5,251 nucleotides of DNA from JBBQNY01 sp038255255 (GTDB lineage: Bacteria > Pseudomonadota > Gammaproteobacteria > Xanthomonadales > Ahniellaceae): positions 1-5,251 of the forward strand of contig JBBSLL010000061.1 of the NCBI GenBank assembly GCA_038255255.1. The letters run 5' to 3'. Positions 1-5,251 of the stretch are shown piece after piece. Below the pieces are notes generated by a model. That model was not told the origin of the DNA, did not search any database, and was given only the letters and a program-made list of their open reading frames with translations. Position numbers and translations under genes: made by a program. Position 1 is the stretch's first letter. Each line of letters begins with the position of its first letter.

Positions 1-145
1 AAACCCCACCTGGAGCAAGACCGAATAGGGGCGCTATGACGTTGCCCGCGTCGCGCCCGGGTTGGTTGCTTGAGCCCAACGGCGACGTTGGGCCCAGAGG
101 AATGACTGTCCACGACAGAACCCGGCTTATCGGCCCGCTCGACTA
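1..145 (+). ncRNA. rnpB: RNase P RNA, 3' part (partial)
   Basis: This is the 3' end of the catalytic RNA of ribonuclease P, which removes the 5' leader of pre-tRNAs; the 5' part lies before the window. The near-universal bacterial type A signature is present: AGAGGAATGACTGTCC at 96-111, followed by ACGACAGAACCCGGCTTATCGG at 112-133 (given here in outline). Helices can be drawn by eye. GGGCGC 29-34 pairs with GCGCCC 53-58 (P15-like). GACG 38-41 pairs with CGTC 49-52 around a loop carrying GCCC at 44-47, which would form the long-range P6 pairing. CCCAACG 75-81 pairs with CGTTGGG 86-92 around a GCGA tetraloop, matching P18. The 3' end is set by comparison with the remembered E. coli RNA, with an error of a few bases. 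rnpB just upstream of mraZ is an arrangement known in Pseudomonas and related gammaproteobacteria. Confidence 0.96.
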
Positions 146-151
146 TCTCTG

Positions 152-183
152 ATCAAACACGGCACCTCCTGTGCCGGTTTGAT
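152..183 (+). terminator. probable rnpB terminator hairpin
   Basis: The stem starts about 7 bases after the predicted rnpB 3' end. ATCAAAC (152-158) pairs with GTTTGAT (177-183), and CGGCAC (160-165) pairs with GTGCCG (171-176), with a single bulged A at 159 and the loop CTCCT. The AAAC/GTTT flanks around a GC core resemble a bidirectional intrinsic terminator. The T run is short (TTT at 178-180), so termination may be weak or the hairpin may instead mark the precursor end for 3' processing. Confidence 0.6.
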
Positions 184-185
184 GC

Positions 186-270
186 GGCGAGTCCGAATGC
201 GATTCGGACTCGCCTTGCGCCGCATGGATCGCTTTGCGATCCATGCGCGGGCGGGCCATCCATGGCCCGC
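186..270. repeat. three tandem perfect stem-loops
   Basis: Three perfect hairpins follow each other with gaps of 6 and 3 bases. The first has a 13-bp stem, 186-198 with 202-214, and the loop GCG. The second has a 12-bp stem, 221-232 with 236-247, and the loop TTT. The third has an 8-bp stem, 251-258 with 263-270, and the loop TCCA. An alternative fold pairs ATGCGGCG (182-189) with CGCCGCAT (218-225). ATCCATG occurs in both the second (239-245) and third (258-264) hairpins. None is followed by a T run, so they do not look like further intrinsic terminators. They could be a genome-dispersed palindromic repeat or protect RNA ends; the sequence alone does not decide. Confidence 0.75.
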
Positions 271-348
271 TTCCCGGCACCACCAGGACTTTCGGGCGCG
301 CGTAAGTGACGCTCTGCGCCAGGGGCCCGACTCCAGGTTTGGCCGGGA

Positions 349-423
349 GTAGCCGGAAGCGGTAGCGCCTCGCTGCAGCATAAAGGGCTCTCGCGGAAGC
401 GAGGCGCTACCGCTTCCGGCTAC
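349..423. repeat. 26-bp perfect inverted repeat, REP/BIME-like doublet
   Basis: The arm at 349-374 is the exact reverse complement of 398-423, with a 23-base spacer at 375-397. Each arm begins at its outer end with GTAGCCGGAAGCGGTAGC. The right copy is itself a stem-loop: CGGAAGCG (394-401) pairs with CGCTTCCG (411-418) across a 9-base loop. In the left copy the inner partner is decayed (CGCTGCAG instead of CGCTTCCG). Two opposed copies of a 20-40 base palindromic unit between genes is the layout of REP doublets (BIMEs), which are moved by RAYT (REP-associated tyrosine) transposases. The REP assignment is inference; the palindrome is directly visible. Confidence 0.7.
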
Positions 424-448
424 GCGGCTTCGTTTGTCTAAAGGGCTC
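381..448 (+). repeat. 10-base direct repeat TAAAGGGCTC
   Basis: TAAAGGGCTC occurs at 381-390, inside the spacer of the large palindrome, and again at 439-448 just outside its right arm. The period is 58 bases. It may be a remnant of a duplicated repeat module or of a target duplication, but the copies are short. Confidence 0.4.
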
Positions 449-626
449 CGAGACCTACAGCGGCGTGTTCGCGTGGCGGTTTGAGGGTGTCGCGGCGGGT
501 GAGATGAGGGCATGGTGGCCGATTGCGGGCGCAGATTGAACAGACCTGCAAAACCGGGTGTGGAATGTGATGCAAGTTTGGGATTTTATTGGAGATTCAC
601 GCCTTCACTAAATGCTCATAATTTTG

Positions 627-655
627 TTGACAGTCAAATACTTGAGTCCTACTGT
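627..655 (+). promoter_or_regulatory. sigma70-type promoter of the dcw cluster
   Basis: A perfect -35 box TTGACA (627-632) is followed, after a 17-base spacer, by TACTGT (650-655) as a weak -10 (three of six consensus bases). Transcription would start near 661-663, about 40 bases before mraZ. The surrounding sequence from about 565 is clearly AT-richer than the rest of the window, as expected for a promoter region. A second -10-like hexamer, CATAAT (617-622), lies upstream but has no good -35 at 17 bases. The promoter carries the MraZ-type operator described separately. Confidence 0.65.
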
Positions 656-697
656 GGATTCCCGTGTTGTAACGGGGTTTTTGGTGGGGATTCGTGG
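654..697 (+). promoter_or_regulatory. probable MraZ operator (10-bp phased GTGG boxes)
   Basis: Five boxes are spaced exactly 10 bases apart: GTGG at 654, GTGT at 664, GGGG at 674, GTGG at 684 and GTGG at 694. Known MraZ proteins bind direct TGGG/GTGG-type repeats with a 10-bp period upstream of their own gene. Position and period fit, though the second and third boxes are degenerate. The series overlaps the end of the -10 box and runs into the ribosome binding region of mraZ, so binding should block transcription (negative autoregulation). Function is inferred from family knowledge. Confidence 0.6.
660..682 (+). promoter_or_regulatory. terminator-like hairpin in the mraZ leader
   Basis: CCCGT (661-665) pairs with ACGGG (672-676) around the loop GTTGTA. 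A T-G wobble (660/677) extends the stem, and TTTTT follows at once (678-682). The shape is that of a small intrinsic terminator. It lies almost at the predicted transcription start, so for that promoter it would be a 5' stem rather than a classical attenuator; it could stop read-through from upstream. The stem is short (5 bp), so chance is possible. Confidence 0.35.
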
Positions 698-702
698 CTG
701 TG

Positions 703-1149
703 ATGTTCCAGGGCGAGACAGCAATCACTGTTGACGACAAGGGCCGGATGGGCATTCCCACGGCTTATCGCGAGCTGGTGGCCGCGACTTCAGAAAACCG
801 GCTCGTTCTGACCTACAACCCCTTTGAAAGCGGTTGCCTTTGGCTGTTCGCGGCGGGCGCGTGGGCCCAGGTGCGCGACCAGGTCAATGCGCTGCCAACC
901 GCGCAAGCCGTGCACCGCAACCTGCAGATGAAACTCATCGGTGCGGCAACGCCTCTCGAGCCGGACGGCAACGGGCGCATCCTGTTGCCGGCCAGCCATC
1001 GGGCGGCGGCGTCGATCGAGAAGCGCGCCGTCCTTCTCGGCATGGGCAACAAGTTCGAACTCTGGAGCGAGCAGGCGCATCTCGCCAAGATCCGTCAGAC
1101 CATCGGCGACGAGGACCTCACAGCCGACATGCTGGCGCTGCGACTGTGA
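703..1149 (+). CDS. mraZ: MraZ, transcriptional regulator of the dcw cluster
   Basis: MraZ is a DNA-binding ring-forming protein that represses its own promoter and so the division/cell-wall operon. The product is 148 residues, near the usual 140-152. It shows the duplicated AbrB-like (SpoVT/AbrB) fold signature with two DxxxR motifs: D11-D12-K-G-R15 followed by MGIPTAYRE, and D88-G-N-G-R92 followed by ILLPASHR. A conserved ending FELWSEQAH follows. I chose ATG 703 because the protein then begins MFQGETAITVDDKGR, the family start. GTG codons at 694 and 700 are in frame and would add only three residues or one. A GGTGGGGA stretch (683-690) is a possible Shine-Dalgarno; its 12-base gap to the ATG is long, so GTG 700 (9 bases) remains possible. 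The gene is first in the operon, and its stop overlaps the start of rsmH. Confidence 0.96.
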   Translation: MFQGETAITVDDKGRMGIPTAYRELVAATSENRLVLTYNPFESGCLWLFAAGAWAQVRDQVNALPTAQAVHRNLQMKLIGAATPLEPDGNGRILLPASHRAAASIEKRAVLLGMGNKFELWSEQAHLAKIRQTIGDEDLTADMLALRL

Positions 1150-2126
1150 GTCGCGCTCCCGGCCCTCCGCGCGCGACCGCCGAGTCACGGCGCGCGGCGC
1201 ATACCGCGGTATTGCGCGCGGCAGCGATCGAAGCGCTCGACATTCGCCCGAGCGGCACCTACCTCGACGGCACGTTCGGTCGTGGCGGGCACGCGCGCGA
1301 GATGCTGTCGCGCCTCGACGACGCGGGGCGGTTGCTGCTGATGGACAAGGATCCGGAAGCGATCGCTGTCGCCAGGGAGGAGTTCGGCGCCGACCCGCGA
1401 GTCGCGATCCGGCACGGCAGCTTCGCGGTGCTCGCCGAGTGGACGGCCACAGCTGCCGGTCTCGACGGCGCCCTGTTCGACCTCGGGGTTTCCTCGCCGC
1501 AACTCGATCAGGGCGAGCGCGGTTTCAGTTTTGGCCACGACGGCCCGCTCGACATGCGCATGGACACCTCTGCGGAGCCGAGCGCCGCCCAATGGCTGCA
1601 GGGCGCCACCGAGGCGCAAATCGCCGATGCGTTGTGGCAGTTCGGGGAAGAGCGGCACAGTCGGCGCATCGCGCGCGCCATCGTCGCGGCGCGACTCGAA
1701 AAGCCACTGACCCGCACGGCCGAACTCGCGGAGCTGGTGGCACGCAACGCAGGCAAGCGCGAGAAGGGCAAGCATCCGGCAACGCGCACCTTCCAGGCGT
1801 TGCGCATCGTGGTGAATCGCGAACTCGAGGACCTGGCGAGCGGCCTCGCGCAGGCCGTCGAGCGGCTGCTGCCGGGTGGCCGGCTGGTGGTGATCAGTTT
1901 TCATTCGCTCGAGGACCGACTGGTCAAGCATTTCCTTCGCGACGAGTCGCAGCCGCCGCGCAGCGGCAGGCGCGGGCTGCCCCTGCCCATGGCAACGTCC
2001 GCATCACGCCTGCGGCTGGTCGGCGCGGCCATCAAGCCCTCCGCCGAGGAAATCGCCGGCAACGTGCGCGCACGCAGCGCCGTGATGCGCGTGGCGGAGC
2101 GCCTGCCCGTGGAGGCCGCAGCATGA
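1146..2126 (+). CDS. rsmH: RsmH (MraW), 16S rRNA m4C1402 methyltransferase
   Basis: RsmH uses S-adenosylmethionine to methylate the N4 of C1402 in the decoding centre of 16S rRNA. The product is 326 residues, close to the 310-320 usual for the family. Visible motifs are the SAM-binding loop GTFGRGGH (residues 42-49), the acidic D67 of LLLMDKDPEA, the catalytic-region DLGVSSPQLD (112-121) with RGFSF (125-129) and the later PLDMRMD, RIVVNRELEDL, and the C-terminal SFHSLEDR (251-258). I chose GTG 1146 because it overlaps the mraZ stop as GTGA and leaves about 17 residues before the family start AAHTAVL. The reading frame stays open upstream to 834, but that translation is Arg/Ala-rich mraZ antiframe. 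No clear Shine-Dalgarno precedes the GTG, so translation probably depends on coupling with mraZ. The N-terminal 17 residues are unusually Arg/Pro-rich. Confidence 0.96.
   Translation: MSRAPGPPRATAESRRAAHTAVLRAAAIEALDIRPSGTYLDGTFGRGGHAREMLSRLDDAGRLLLMDKDPEAIAVAREEFGADPRVAIRHGSFAVLAEWTATAAGLDGALFDLGVSSPQLDQGERGFSFGHDGPLDMRMDTSAEPSAAQWLQGATEAQIADALWQFGEERHSRRIARAIVAARLEKPLTRTAELAELVARNAGKREKGKHPATRTFQALRIVVNRELEDLASGLAQAVERLLPGGRLVVISFHSLEDRLVKHFLRDESQPPRSGRRGLPLPMATSASRLRLVGAAIKPSAEEIAGNVRARSAVMRVAERLPVEAAA
2109..2115 (+). promoter_or_regulatory. ribosome binding site of ftsL
   Basis: GTGGAGG lies 7 bases before ATG 2123, inside the last codons of rsmH. It supports this ATG as the ftsL start. 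Confidence 0.7.
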
Positions 2127-2395
2127 GCCTGCGTGCGCTCGTCCTGCTTGCGATCCTGCTCCTCGCGGCAGTGGGCAGCGCGATCGGCGTGGTGCACGCG
2201 CGCCAGGAGAGCCGCCGCCTGTTCGTTGCGTTCAACGCGCTCGAAGCGGCGCGCGATGAACTCAATGTCGAGTTCGGGCGCTTGCAACTCGAGCAGGCCA
2301 CGTGGGCGGAACCGCAGCGCATCGAGCGCATCGCGCGGGACGATCTCGGGATGCTGTTTCCGGCCGCTGCCGATACGCGGGTTATCAGGCGATGA
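2123..2395 (+). CDS. ftsL: FtsL, small bitopic divisome protein
   Basis: FtsL forms the FtsQLB complex at the division site and passes the activating signal to FtsW-FtsI. The product is 90 residues: a very short cytoplasmic tail (MSLR), one membrane segment at about 5-24 (ALVLLAILLLAAVGSAIGVV), then a periplasmic coiled coil at about 30-60 (ESRRLFVAFNALEAARDE and on). The end carries the family ending IERIARDDLGMLFP (67-80). FtsL proteins diverge strongly in sequence, so the call rests on this architecture, the RIERIARDDLGM-type motif and the position between rsmH and ftsI. The start ATG overlaps the rsmH stop (ATGA) and has a good ribosome binding site; there is no ATG, GTG or TTG shortly upstream in frame. 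The tail is much shorter than the cytoplasmic part of E. coli FtsL, which takes part in FtsW recruitment. Confidence 0.93.
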   Translation: MSLRALVLLAILLLAAVGSAIGVVHARQESRRLFVAFNALEAARDELNVEFGRLQLEQATWAEPQRIERIARDDLGMLFPAAADTRVIRR

Positions 2396-4188
2396 GCGCG
2401 CCCGTCAACCGCCGACACGTGGCGCTGCCGCAGACCAACCTGAGGCTGCGCACGCGCTGGGTCGCGGGCCTGATGCTCGCGGTGGGCTGCGTGTGGGTTG
2501 CGCGCGCCGTGAACCTGCAGGTCGTGCAGAAGGAATTCCTGCAGGAGCAGGGCGAGGAAAGGTTCCTGCGCACGGTCGAGATCAAGGCGTCGCGCGGCAT
2601 GGTGACCGACCGCAACGGCGAGCCCCTCGCGATCTCGACGCCCGTCGAATCGATCTGGGCGAATCCGCCGGTGGTGCTCGCGCAGCGCGCCCGCATTCCC
2701 GAGCTCGCGGCGGCACTCGACGTCGATGCAGGCGAACTGGAAGCGCGCCTCGAAGCGCGAGCGAAACGCGAGTTCGTGTACCTGCGTCGTCGCATGCCGC
2801 CCAGCGAGGCGGAGCGAGTGCTCGGCCTCAAGATCGACGGCATCAACAGCCAGCGCGAATACCGCCGGTATTACCCGGCAGGCGATCTCACTGCCCACGT
2901 CCTGGGTTACACCAACATCGACGACCATGGCCAGGAAGGGCTCGAGCTCGCGTTCGATTCCTGGCTGGCAGGCAAGCCTGGCGCGAAGCGGGTGATCCGC
3001 GATCGCCGTGGCCGCGTAGTCGAAACGGTAGAACTGGTCAAGGAAGCGGAGCAGGGCCGTGAGCTGCGACTCACCCTCGACCGGCGCCTGCAGCACCTGG
3101 CTTCCCGCGAACTGAAAAGTGCGATAGCCGAGCATCGCGCCCAGTCGGGTTCTGTCGTGATCCTCGAGGTTTCCACCGGCGAAGTGCTGGCGATGGTGAA
3201 CTACCCGTCGTACAACCCCAATGCCGGGCGCGGAGCGCGCCCGGATTCGCGCCGCAACCGCGCCGTGACCGATGTCATCGAGCCCGGGTCGGTGGCGAAG
3301 CCGTTCACCGTCGCGGCGGGCCTCGAATCGGGCAAGTTCACCACGACCACCCAGATCGACACGACCTCCGGCTACATGAAGGTGGGTCGCTACACAGTGC
3401 GCGATATCCACAACTACGGCATGGTGGACCTGAAGCGACTGCTCACGAAATCGAGCAACGTGGGCGCCGCGCGGATCGCCGCGCAGCTCGAGGACGAACA
3501 CCTTTACGACATCTATCACCGCTTCGGATTCGGCGAGGCGACTGGCAGCGGATTTCCCGGCGAGGTTTCCGGCGTGCTGCCCGCCGCCGACGGCTGGAGC
3601 GATATCGAGAAAGCCACGCTGTCGTTCGGATACGGACTTTCGGTCACGCCGCTGCAACTCGCCCAGGCGTACGCCGCGTTCGGGAACGAGGGCCGGCTGG
3701 TGCCTGCGACCTTCGTCGCCGGCCAGGAAGACAAGGGCCACGCCGTACTCGATCCCGAAATCGCGCGCACGCTGCTCGGGATGCTTGAGTCGGTGACGGA
3801 ACCGGGCGGAACCGCGACGCGCGCCGCCGTGCCCAATTTTCGCGTCGCCGGCAAAACCGGCACGTCGCACAAGAATTCGCGCGGCGGATACCACCAGAAG
3901 CGCTACATCAGCGTGTTCGCGGGGCTGGTGCCGGCCTCGAATCCGCGTTTCGCCGGCGTCGTGATCATCAACGATCCCGCGGGAAGCGCCTATTACGGCG
4001 GGGCCGTCGCCGCGCCTGTGTTCGGCAGGATCATGCCCGACGCCTTGCGTCTGTTGAACGTGCCACCCGACAACCTGCAACTGGCCAGCACCACGCCATC
4101 CGCGTCCTCCATGGTGCTCGCTGCGGCGCCGCATGCCTCGCCTCCCGGCATGGATGCCGATGCGTCTGCGGAGGGGTTGCCACCGTGA
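2392..4188 (+). CDS. ftsI: FtsI (PBP3), septal peptidoglycan transpeptidase
   Basis: FtsI is the class B penicillin-binding protein that crosslinks septal peptidoglycan together with FtsW. The product is 598 residues (E. coli 588). Order of parts: a basic cytoplasmic tail with NRR and LRLRTR, a membrane segment at about 23-42 (WVAGLMLAVGCVWVARAVNL), then the PBP-dimer/pedestal domain with RGMVTDRNGEPLA (68-80) and GYTNIDDHGQEGLE (from 172). The transpeptidase domain has all three active-site motifs: SVAK with the acylated Ser300, SSN (354-356) and KTGTS (488-492). The enzyme should be active and beta-lactam sensitive. After about residue 555 comes an Ala/Ser/Pro-rich, probably disordered tail. 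ATG 2392 overlaps the ftsL stop (ATGA). Only a weak AGG precedes it, so coupling with ftsL is likely. The frame is open upstream to 2302 but that is within ftsL. Confidence 0.97.
   Translation: MSAPVNRRHVALPQTNLRLRTRWVAGLMLAVGCVWVARAVNLQVVQKEFLQEQGEERFLRTVEIKASRGMVTDRNGEPLAISTPVESIWANPPVVLAQRARIPELAAALDVDAGELEARLEARAKREFVYLRRRMPPSEAERVLGLKIDGINSQREYRRYYPAGDLTAHVLGYTNIDDHGQEGLELAFDSWLAGKPGAKRVIRDRRGRVVETVELVKEAEQGRELRLTLDRRLQHLASRELKSAIAEHRAQSGSVVILEVSTGEVLAMVNYPSYNPNAGRGARPDSRRNRAVTDVIEPGSVAKPFTVAAGLESGKFTTTTQIDTTSGYMKVGRYTVRDIHNYGMVDLKRLLTKSSNVGAARIAAQLEDEHLYDIYHRFGFGEATGSGFPGEVSGVLPAADGWSDIEKATLSFGYGLSVTPLQLAQAYAAFGNEGRLVPATFVAGQEDKGHAVLDPEIARTLLGMLESVTEPGGTATRAAVPNFRVAGKTGTSHKNSRGGYHQKRYISVFAGLVPASNPRFAGVVIINDPAGSAYYGGAVAAPVFGRIMPDALRLLNVPPDNLQLASTTPSASSMVLAAAPHASPPGMDADASAEGLPP
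4170..4176 (+). promoter_or_regulatory. ribosome binding site of murE
   Basis: GGAGGGG lies 8 bases before GTG 4185, inside the end of ftsI. It decides for this GTG as the murE start. Confidence 0.7.
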
Positions 4189-5251
4189 AGTCGACACGCA
4201 GGAAAATCGGCGAATTGCTCGAGGGCATTGCTGCCGTGGCCCGCGAGGACGACGTGTCGATCACGGGGTTGACGCTCGACTCGCGATGCGTCGCCGAAGG
4301 CGATGCCTTCGTCGCGCTGCGAGGCGCCACCCGGCACGGCATCGAGCATGCGGCCGGCGCCGTGGTGAAGGGCGCACATTGCGTACTCTGGGAGCCGCCC
4401 GCCGCACTTCCCGATCTGGCCGTGCCGGCGATCCGCGTCGAATGCCTGCGGACGCACCTTGGAGCCATCGCGGACCGGTTCCACGAGAAGCCCTCGTCCG
4501 CGCTGACGGTGACCGGCGTCACCGGGACCAACGGCAAGACTTCGTTCGTGCATCTCCTCGCGCAATCGCTGCACGGCGCCGCGCAGCGCGTGGCGACGAT
4601 CGGCACGCTCGGCAGCGGCTTCCCCGGCGCGCTCGTCGCCGCCGAACGCACCACGCCCGACGTCCTGTCGGTGCACGCCCAGCTGGCCGGATTCCGTGAT
4701 GCCGGCGCGCAGCACGTCGCGATGGAGGTTTCGTCGCACGCGCTCGACCAGGGTAGGGTCGATGGTGTCCGCTTCGCCTATGCGGTGTTCACCAATCTCA
4801 CGCGCGACCATCTCGACTATCACGGCGACATGCAGCACTACGGCGCGGCAAAGGCGCGCCTCTTCGAGATGCCCGGGCTGCGCTGCGCGATCGTCAATTG
4901 CGACGATGCGTTCGGGCGCGCGTTGCTCGCGCGCCTGCCCGACACGCAGCCGAGGCTGAGCTACGGACTCGAGGATGCCGACGTGAGCGCGCGCTCGATC
5001 GTGCTGGACGCGACCGGCGTGAGTTTCCAGATCGCGACCCCCTGGGGCACGGCGCGGGTCAAATCCAGCCTCATCGGTGCATTCAACGTTTCCAACCTGC
5101 TCGCGGTGGCGGCGACGCTCGGCGCAATGGGGTGGCCGTTCGCCCGCATCGCCTCGACCCTCGAAGCCCTGCAGCCGGTCCCGGGGCGCATGGGAAAACT
5201 CGGCGGCAACGCCGGACTGCCTCTCGTCGTGATCGACTACGCGCATACGCC
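4185..5251 (+). CDS. murE: MurE, UDP-MurNAc-tripeptide ligase (partial, 3' end outside)
   Basis: MurE adds the third peptide residue, meso-diaminopimelate in most Gram-negatives, to UDP-MurNAc-L-Ala-D-Glu in the cytoplasm, using ATP. About 355 of roughly 490-500 residues are present, and the frame runs open off the right edge within DYAHTP. Visible parts: the UDP-substrate motif TLDSR (30-34), the ATP P-loop GTNGKTS (114-120), TTPD (156-159), MEVSSHAL (180-187), FTNLTRDHLDYHGDM, the AAK lysine at 223 that is carbamylated in the family, GAFNVSNLLAV, and PGRM at the start of the C-terminal domain. The DNPR motif that shows diaminopimelate specificity lies beyond the window, so the amino acid cannot be read here. 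GTG 4185 overlaps the ftsI stop (GTGA) and has a strong ribosome binding site. murF and mraY would be expected next. Confidence 0.96.
   Translation, partial: MKSTRRKIGELLEGIAAVAREDDVSITGLTLDSRCVAEGDAFVALRGATRHGIEHAAGAVVKGAHCVLWEPPAALPDLAVPAIRVECLRTHLGAIADRFHEKPSSALTVTGVTGTNGKTSFVHLLAQSLHGAAQRVATIGTLGSGFPGALVAAERTTPDVLSVHAQLAGFRDAGAQHVAMEVSSHALDQGRVDGVRFAYAVFTNLTRDHLDYHGDMQHYGAAKARLFEMPGLRCAIVNCDDAFGRALLARLPDTQPRLSYGLEDADVSARSIVLDATGVSFQIATPWGTARVKSSLIGAFNVSNLLAVAATLGAMGWPFARIASTLEALQPVPGRMGKLGGNAGLPLVVIDYAHT

Larger units (their letters stand above)
146..702. other. 557-base non-coding gap between rnpB and mraZ
   Basis: I find no convincing gene here. The left part (152-270) is four stem-loops in a row, the middle (349-423) is a REP-like palindrome, and 565-682 is AT-richer with the mraZ promoter and operator. 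The pieces 271-348 and 449-560 are GC-rich and show nothing I can name. Open frames in the gap, such as 127-513 on the minus strand and 512-703 on the plus strand, have Arg/Ser-rich or featureless translations. The first runs antisense through rnpB and the palindromes, so I do not call them. Confidence 0.8.

Noticed and set aside
186..270. CRISPR array or tRNA genes in the hairpin train
   Set aside because: The three hairpins differ in sequence and have no regular spacers, and no cloverleaf or T-loop sequence can be drawn.
127..513. 128-codon minus-strand frame across the rnpB end and the repeats
   Set aside because: It crosses a conserved RNA gene and several palindromes, and its product is low-complexity Arg/Ser-rich.
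617..622. CATAAT as a second -10 box
   Set aside because: The hexamer at 17 bases upstream (GATTCA) is a poor -35, and the TG that might make an extended -10 is one base out of register.
512..703. 63-codon plus-strand frame over the mraZ promoter
   Set aside because: It lies on the promoter and operator, has no clear ribosome binding site, and shows no recognisable protein features.
834..1145. N-terminal extension of the rsmH frame into mraZ
   Set aside because: The translation is the out-of-frame reading of mraZ and matches nothing; GTG 1146 gives the usual RsmH length.
2032..4197. A 721-codon open frame on the minus strand opposite rsmH, ftsL and ftsI
   Set aside because: It is antisense to three well-recognised genes, its translation is rich in Arg/His/Ala with no domain, and long antisense frames are usual in GC-rich DNA.
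3993..5246. A 417-codon open frame on the minus strand opposite murE
   Set aside because: It is the antisense shadow of murE, whose plus-strand frame has all family motifs; the translation is Arg/Gly-rich without a recognisable fold.

Overview
The window is the start of a division and cell-wall (dcw) gene cluster from a GC-rich gammaproteobacterium. The MraZ and MurE sequences and the rnpB-to-mraZ junction look most like the Xanthomonadales/Lysobacterales branch. That placement rests on remembered family sequences and is only moderately sure.

Layout. Positions 1-145 are the 3' part of the RNase P RNA gene (rnpB), cut by the left edge. Positions 146-702 carry no convincing gene. This 557-base gap holds a likely rnpB terminator hairpin, three further perfect stem-loops in a row, and a perfect 26-bp inverted repeat that looks like a doublet of REP-type elements. 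It then becomes AT-richer and holds a sigma70-type promoter. A 10-bp-phased series of GTGG-like boxes runs from the -10 region to the start of mraZ and fits the operator of the MraZ repressor. From 703 to the right edge, five genes follow on the plus strand: mraZ, rsmH (mraW), ftsL, ftsI (PBP3) and murE, the last cut by the window end.

How the genes work together. MraZ is the transcriptional regulator of the cluster. RsmH methylates 16S rRNA at C1402. FtsL is the small bitopic divisome protein that activates septal wall synthesis. FtsI is the septal peptidoglycan transpeptidase. MurE adds the third amino acid to the UDP-MurNAc peptide precursor. Every one of the four gene junctions is a 4-base stop/start overlap (GTGA, ATGA, ATGA, GTGA), so the genes are very probably one transcript with translational coupling.

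The coding part is an ordinary, intact dcw cluster, and I see no unknown biological system in it. The points worth a second look are in the rnpB-mraZ gap: the hairpin train, the REP-like palindrome, and the overlap of promoter, operator, terminator-like hairpin and ribosome binding region just before mraZ.
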